This document shows positions 5,801-7,744 of a DNA stretch of 7,744 nt, one piece after another. The notes below the pieces were generated by a model. The model made no database searches, was not told the DNA's origin, and saw nothing but the letters and a program-made list of their open reading frames with translations. The stretch is from a bacterium (Candidatus Ratteibacteria) CG_4_9_14_3_um_filter_41_21. Lineage in GTDB: Bacteria > Ratteibacteria > UBA8468. The stretch's first letter is position 1, and the number at the start of each line of letters is the position of its first letter. Location of the stretch: NCBI GenBank assembly GCA_002791075.1, contig PFWI01000222.1, positions 1-7,744 of the forward strand, written 5' to 3'. A program made the translations under genes and the position numbers.

Positions 5801-7275
5801 TATAACCCTTCCTCAGCCAATTTAATTGCCTCCATCAATGCTTTAGCTTTATTTTTTGTTTCTGTGTATTCCCTCTCCGGGACAGAATCGGCAACAATTC
5901 CTGCTCCCGCCTGAAGATAAACTGTTACTCCTTTGACAATTAAGGTTCTGATGGTAATGCAAGCATCAAGATTTCCTGAGAAAGCAAAATAACCTACCGC
6001 TCCCGCATAAGGACCCCGCCTCACTGGCTCCAACTCTTCAATAATTTCCATCGCCCTGATTTTTGGCGCTCCGGTCACCGTTCCTGCAGGAAAAGAAGCT
6101 TTCAAAAGGTCAAATTGGTCTTTATCCTTTTTGATTTTCCCGCTTATGTTGGAAACAAGATGCATCACATGTGAGTATCTTTCTACCTTCATTAGTTCAT
6201 CAACTTTTATTGAGCTATGCCGGCAAACCCTTCCGGCATCATTTCTTCCTAAATCAACCAGCATAATATGCTCTGCTCTTTCCTTTTTATCGTTAATTAA
6301 TTCCCTCTCTAAAGATTTGTCCTCTTTTTCATCCTTTCCTCTACGCCTGGTGCCGGCAATAGGTCTTATGGTCACCTTATCTCCTTCTAATCTCACCAGG
6401 ATTTCCGGGGAGGAACCAATAATTTTTAAATCTTTAAATTTTAAATAATACATATACGGCGAAGGATTGATGGAGCGTAAAGCGCGATAGAGATCAAAAG
6501 ATTCTGCTCTTCTAATTTTCGTCTCAAAACGCTGGGAAATTACTACCTGAATAATCTCGCCGGATTTAATGTACTCCTTGGCGCACTTTACCTTTTTAAT
6601 GAAAGAGGACCGAGAAAAATTAGATGAAAAAGAAATTTTTTGCTCTTTTGAAAAAGAGGATTTAGCGAGAGGAATCAGCGGAGATTTTAATTTAGCAATA
6701 ATATTGTCAATTTTATTAACCGCCTTTTGGTAACATTCTGAGAGATTTCCGTCATTGATATGGCTATTAGAGATAATCTTTATCCTATGCTTAAAATGGT
6801 CAAAAATAAGAAGGGTATCGGTAAAAACCAGATAGGTTTCAGGCAATTTTAAATCGTCAGGATTTTTCTCCGGTAGTTCTTCAAAAAAACGAACCAGGTC
6901 ATAACCCAGATATCCTACCGCCCCCCCGGAAAATCTCGGAAGTCTCGGAATCTCCACCACCTTAAATTTGTGCATCAAGCGCTTTAAAACATCAAGCGGT
7001 TCTCCGGTAATTCTCTGGATTTTACCTTCTTCTCTAATCTCAATATTTCTCCCTCTACTTTTAAAGATGAGGAAAGGGTTATCACCTAAAAATGAGTAGC
7101 GGGCAAATCTTTCTTCTCCCTCTACGCTCTCCAAAAGGTAGATATAATCACTTCTCCCTAATTTCTTGAAGGCGGATACCGGGGTTTCCAAATCGGCTAA
7201 AATTTCCCGGCTGACCGGAACAAGATTCCCCTTCTTTGCTAATTTCTTAAATTCTTTTAAATCAGGATAGTACAT
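5800..7275 (-). CDS. trpE: Anthranilate synthase component I
   Basis: TrpE converts chorismate and TrpG-derived ammonia to anthranilate, the committed step. The 491 residues are full length. The N-terminal domain starts with PDLKEFKKLAKKGNLVPV and carries LLES (47-50), and NPSPYMYY lies at 270-277; together these form the tryptophan feedback site in the family, so inhibition by tryptophan is predicted. The chorismate-binding domain shows PIAGTR (305-310), AEHIMLVDLGRND (334-346), FPAGTVTGAPK (395-405), GPYAGAVGYF (421-430) and AGAGIVADSVPEREYTET (456-473). LVDLGRNDAGRVC and the tryptophan-binding residues argue for TrpE rather than PabB. The ATG at 7275 fits the family N-terminus, but no Shine-Dalgarno sequence precedes it: only CAAAATA separates it from a palindromic repeat. 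The stop overlaps the trpG start by one base. Confidence 0.97.
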   Translation of the reverse strand: MYYPDLKEFKKLAKKGNLVPVSREILADLETPVSAFKKLGRSDYIYLLESVEGEERFARYSFLGDNPFLIFKSRGRNIEIREEGKIQRITGEPLDVLKRLMHKFKVVEIPRLPRFSGGAVGYLGYDLVRFFEELPEKNPDDLKLPETYLVFTDTLLIFDHFKHRIKIISNSHINDGNLSECYQKAVNKIDNIIAKLKSPLIPLAKSSFSKEQKISFSSNFSRSSFIKKVKCAKEYIKSGEIIQVVISQRFETKIRRAESFDLYRALRSINPSPYMYYLKFKDLKIIGSSPEILVRLEGDKVTIRPIAGTRRRGKDEKEDKSLERELINDKKERAEHIMLVDLGRNDAGRVCRHSSIKVDELMKVERYSHVMHLVSNISGKIKKDKDQFDLLKASFPAGTVTGAPKIRAMEIIEELEPVRRGPYAGAVGYFAFSGNLDACITIRTLIVKGVTVYLQAGAGIVADSVPEREYTETKNKAKALMEAIKLAEEGL

Positions 7276-7282
7276 TATTTTG

Positions 7283-7368
7283 AACCACGAATTAACACGA
7301 ATGAGTACAAAAAAACAGTTTAGAGTTAAAAATTAATTTATGTTCTTTATTCGTGTGCATTCGTGGCT
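7283..7368. repeat. Palindromic element, AACCACGAATT family, copy upstream of trpE
   Basis: The left arm at 7283-7302 (AACCACGAAT then CACGAAT) pairs with the right arm at 7349-7368 with 17 of 20 positions matching. This is the same two-step arm design as the element at 5135-5235, with an unrelated AT-rich centre. It occupies most of the 114-nt gap between the ferredoxin and trpE and ends seven bases before the trpE ATG. It therefore forms most of the trpE upstream leader if transcription comes from the ferredoxin. It carries no terminator-like T-run on the transcribed strand. Confidence 0.82.
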
Positions 7369-7389
7369 GAATAAATTTTTCTTTCACTT

Positions 7390-7578
7390 TCATTCGGAAA
7401 GAGTAAGGGCCTCATTGGGACAGGCTTCAACACAGCTATTACAGCCATCGCACTTCTCTGGATGAGCAACTTTCACTACATCATCCGCCATCTCCAGGAC
7501 ACTTTTCTCACAGGTATCTACACAAATTCCGCAACCGACACACTTCTCCACATCCAATTTTACCTTTTCTTCTGCCAT
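7390..7578 (-). CDS. 2[4Fe-4S] ferredoxin, clostridial type
   Basis: This 62-residue soluble protein is a low-potential electron carrier. It has two cluster motifs: C13-V-G-C16-G-I-C19-V-D-T-C23 followed by Glu24, and C43-D-G-C46-N-S-C49-V-E-A-C53 followed by Pro54, giving eight cysteines and the exchange of the fourth cysteine between clusters typical of this family. The first motif has CE where CP is usual; this does not affect ligation and is the only departure I see. The start ATG at 7578 (MAEEKVK) has AAAGGAG at 7584-7590 with a five-base spacer. The same frame stays open further upstream to 7677, but that part is translated palindromic repeat and is not considered protein. Redox partners are unknown. 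It reads toward trpE over a 114-nt gap without a visible terminator, so it may share the transcript, but no step of tryptophan synthesis needs it. Confidence 0.93.
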   Translation of the reverse strand: MAEEKVKLDVEKCVGCGICVDTCEKSVLEMADDVVKVAHPEKCDGCNSCVEACPNEALTLSE

Positions 7579-7583
7579 TAATT

Positions 7584-7590
7584 CTCCTTT
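7584..7590 (-). promoter_or_regulatory. Ribosome binding site of the ferredoxin
   Basis: AAAGGAG precedes the ATG at 7578 with a five-base spacer (AATTA), the strongest Shine-Dalgarno match in the window. It decides the start against the longer frame that reaches 7677 through repeat sequence. Confidence 0.8.
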
Positions 7591-7603
7591 CTTAACAAAA
7601 TTG

Positions 7604-7744
7604 GGACGCAGATTTACGCAGATAGCACATTTTGTCATTCTGAGGTCATAGACCGAAGAATCTTTGGGATTCTTCACTTTGTTCAGAATGACTTTATTAT
7701 TTCTTTTTCAGAATCTTGATTTTATCCTGAAGTTATCTGCGTCC
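7604..7744. repeat. Palindromic element, GGACGCAGAT family, reaching the window edge
   Basis: GGACGCAGAT at 7604-7613 is the exact reverse complement of ATCTGCGTCC at 7735-7744. The left side continues TTACGCAGAT, a partial direct repeat of the arm that the right side does not show. The right arm ends exactly at the window boundary, so the element may extend by a base or more. It encloses a second, distinct palindrome (7634-7692) and lies in the presumed promoter region of the ferredoxin. Confidence 0.65.
7634..7692. repeat. Palindromic element, GTCATTCTGA family, nested in a larger palindrome
   Basis: The outer arms are a perfect 10-bp inverted repeat, GTCATTCTGA at 7634-7643 and TCAGAATGAC at 7683-7692. 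The inner arms are a perfect 8-bp pair, GAAGAATC at 7655-7662 and GATTCTTC at 7668-7675, with a five-base loop. The layout matches the element at 301-385, which also begins TGTCATT, continues with GAGG and has an inner GAAG-initiated arm, so the two probably belong to related families. Confidence 0.8.

Noticed and set aside
6131..6448. Plus-strand 105-codon open frame within trpE
   Set aside because: Antisense to the most conserved part of trpE; Ser/Leu-rich translation typical of a shadow frame.
7579..7677. N-terminal extension of the ferredoxin with a CAIC motif
   Set aside because: The codons fall in nested palindromic repeats and lie upstream of a strong ribosome binding site with a normal ferredoxin start.

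Overview
The window is ordinary bacterial housekeeping DNA in its coding content. It is moderately AT-rich and every gene lies on the minus strand, so transcription reads from the right end to the left. In that order it holds a small 2[4Fe-4S] ferredoxin, a tryptophan biosynthesis cluster trpE-trpG-trpD-trpF-trpB-trpA, an SGNH-fold hydrolase, and the first 87 codons of a TIM-barrel protein resembling sugar phosphate isomerases/epimerases, which runs off the left edge.

The trp genes supply all enzymes from chorismate to tryptophan except one. TrpE and TrpG make anthranilate, TrpD adds the phosphoribosyl group, TrpF isomerises the product, and TrpA/TrpB make tryptophan from indole-3-glycerol phosphate. 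Indole-3-glycerol phosphate synthase (TrpC) is missing: trpD and trpF are 16 nt apart. Visible catalytic motifs in all six proteins look intact. Junctions are tight: trpE/trpG share one base (TAATG), trpF/trpB overlap by 14 nt, trpB/trpA by 8 nt, and trpA is 9 nt from the hydrolase, so one transcript with translational coupling is likely. I see no T-box, Trp-rich leader peptide or terminator. TrpE keeps the residues expected for feedback inhibition by tryptophan.

The unusual part is the noncoding DNA. Every intergenic gap above about 50 nt contains a palindromic, MITE-like element. Two copies of one family (ends AACCACGAAT / ATTCGTGGTT) lie between trpG and trpD and between the ferredoxin and trpE. 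One GTCATTGCGAG-type element lies upstream of the isomerase-like gene. A GTCATTCTGA-type element sits inside a larger GGACGCAGAT-type palindrome upstream of the ferredoxin. These elements abut start codons, contribute part of the trpG stop codon, and create false N-terminal extensions of open reading frames.

The source is most likely an anaerobic, uncultivated bacterium: AT-rich, with a clostridial-type ferredoxin and many short palindromic repeats of the kind I associate with candidate phyla such as Omnitrophota. That placement is a guess from general appearance, not a demonstrated assignment. I found no new defence, mobile or biosynthetic system here.
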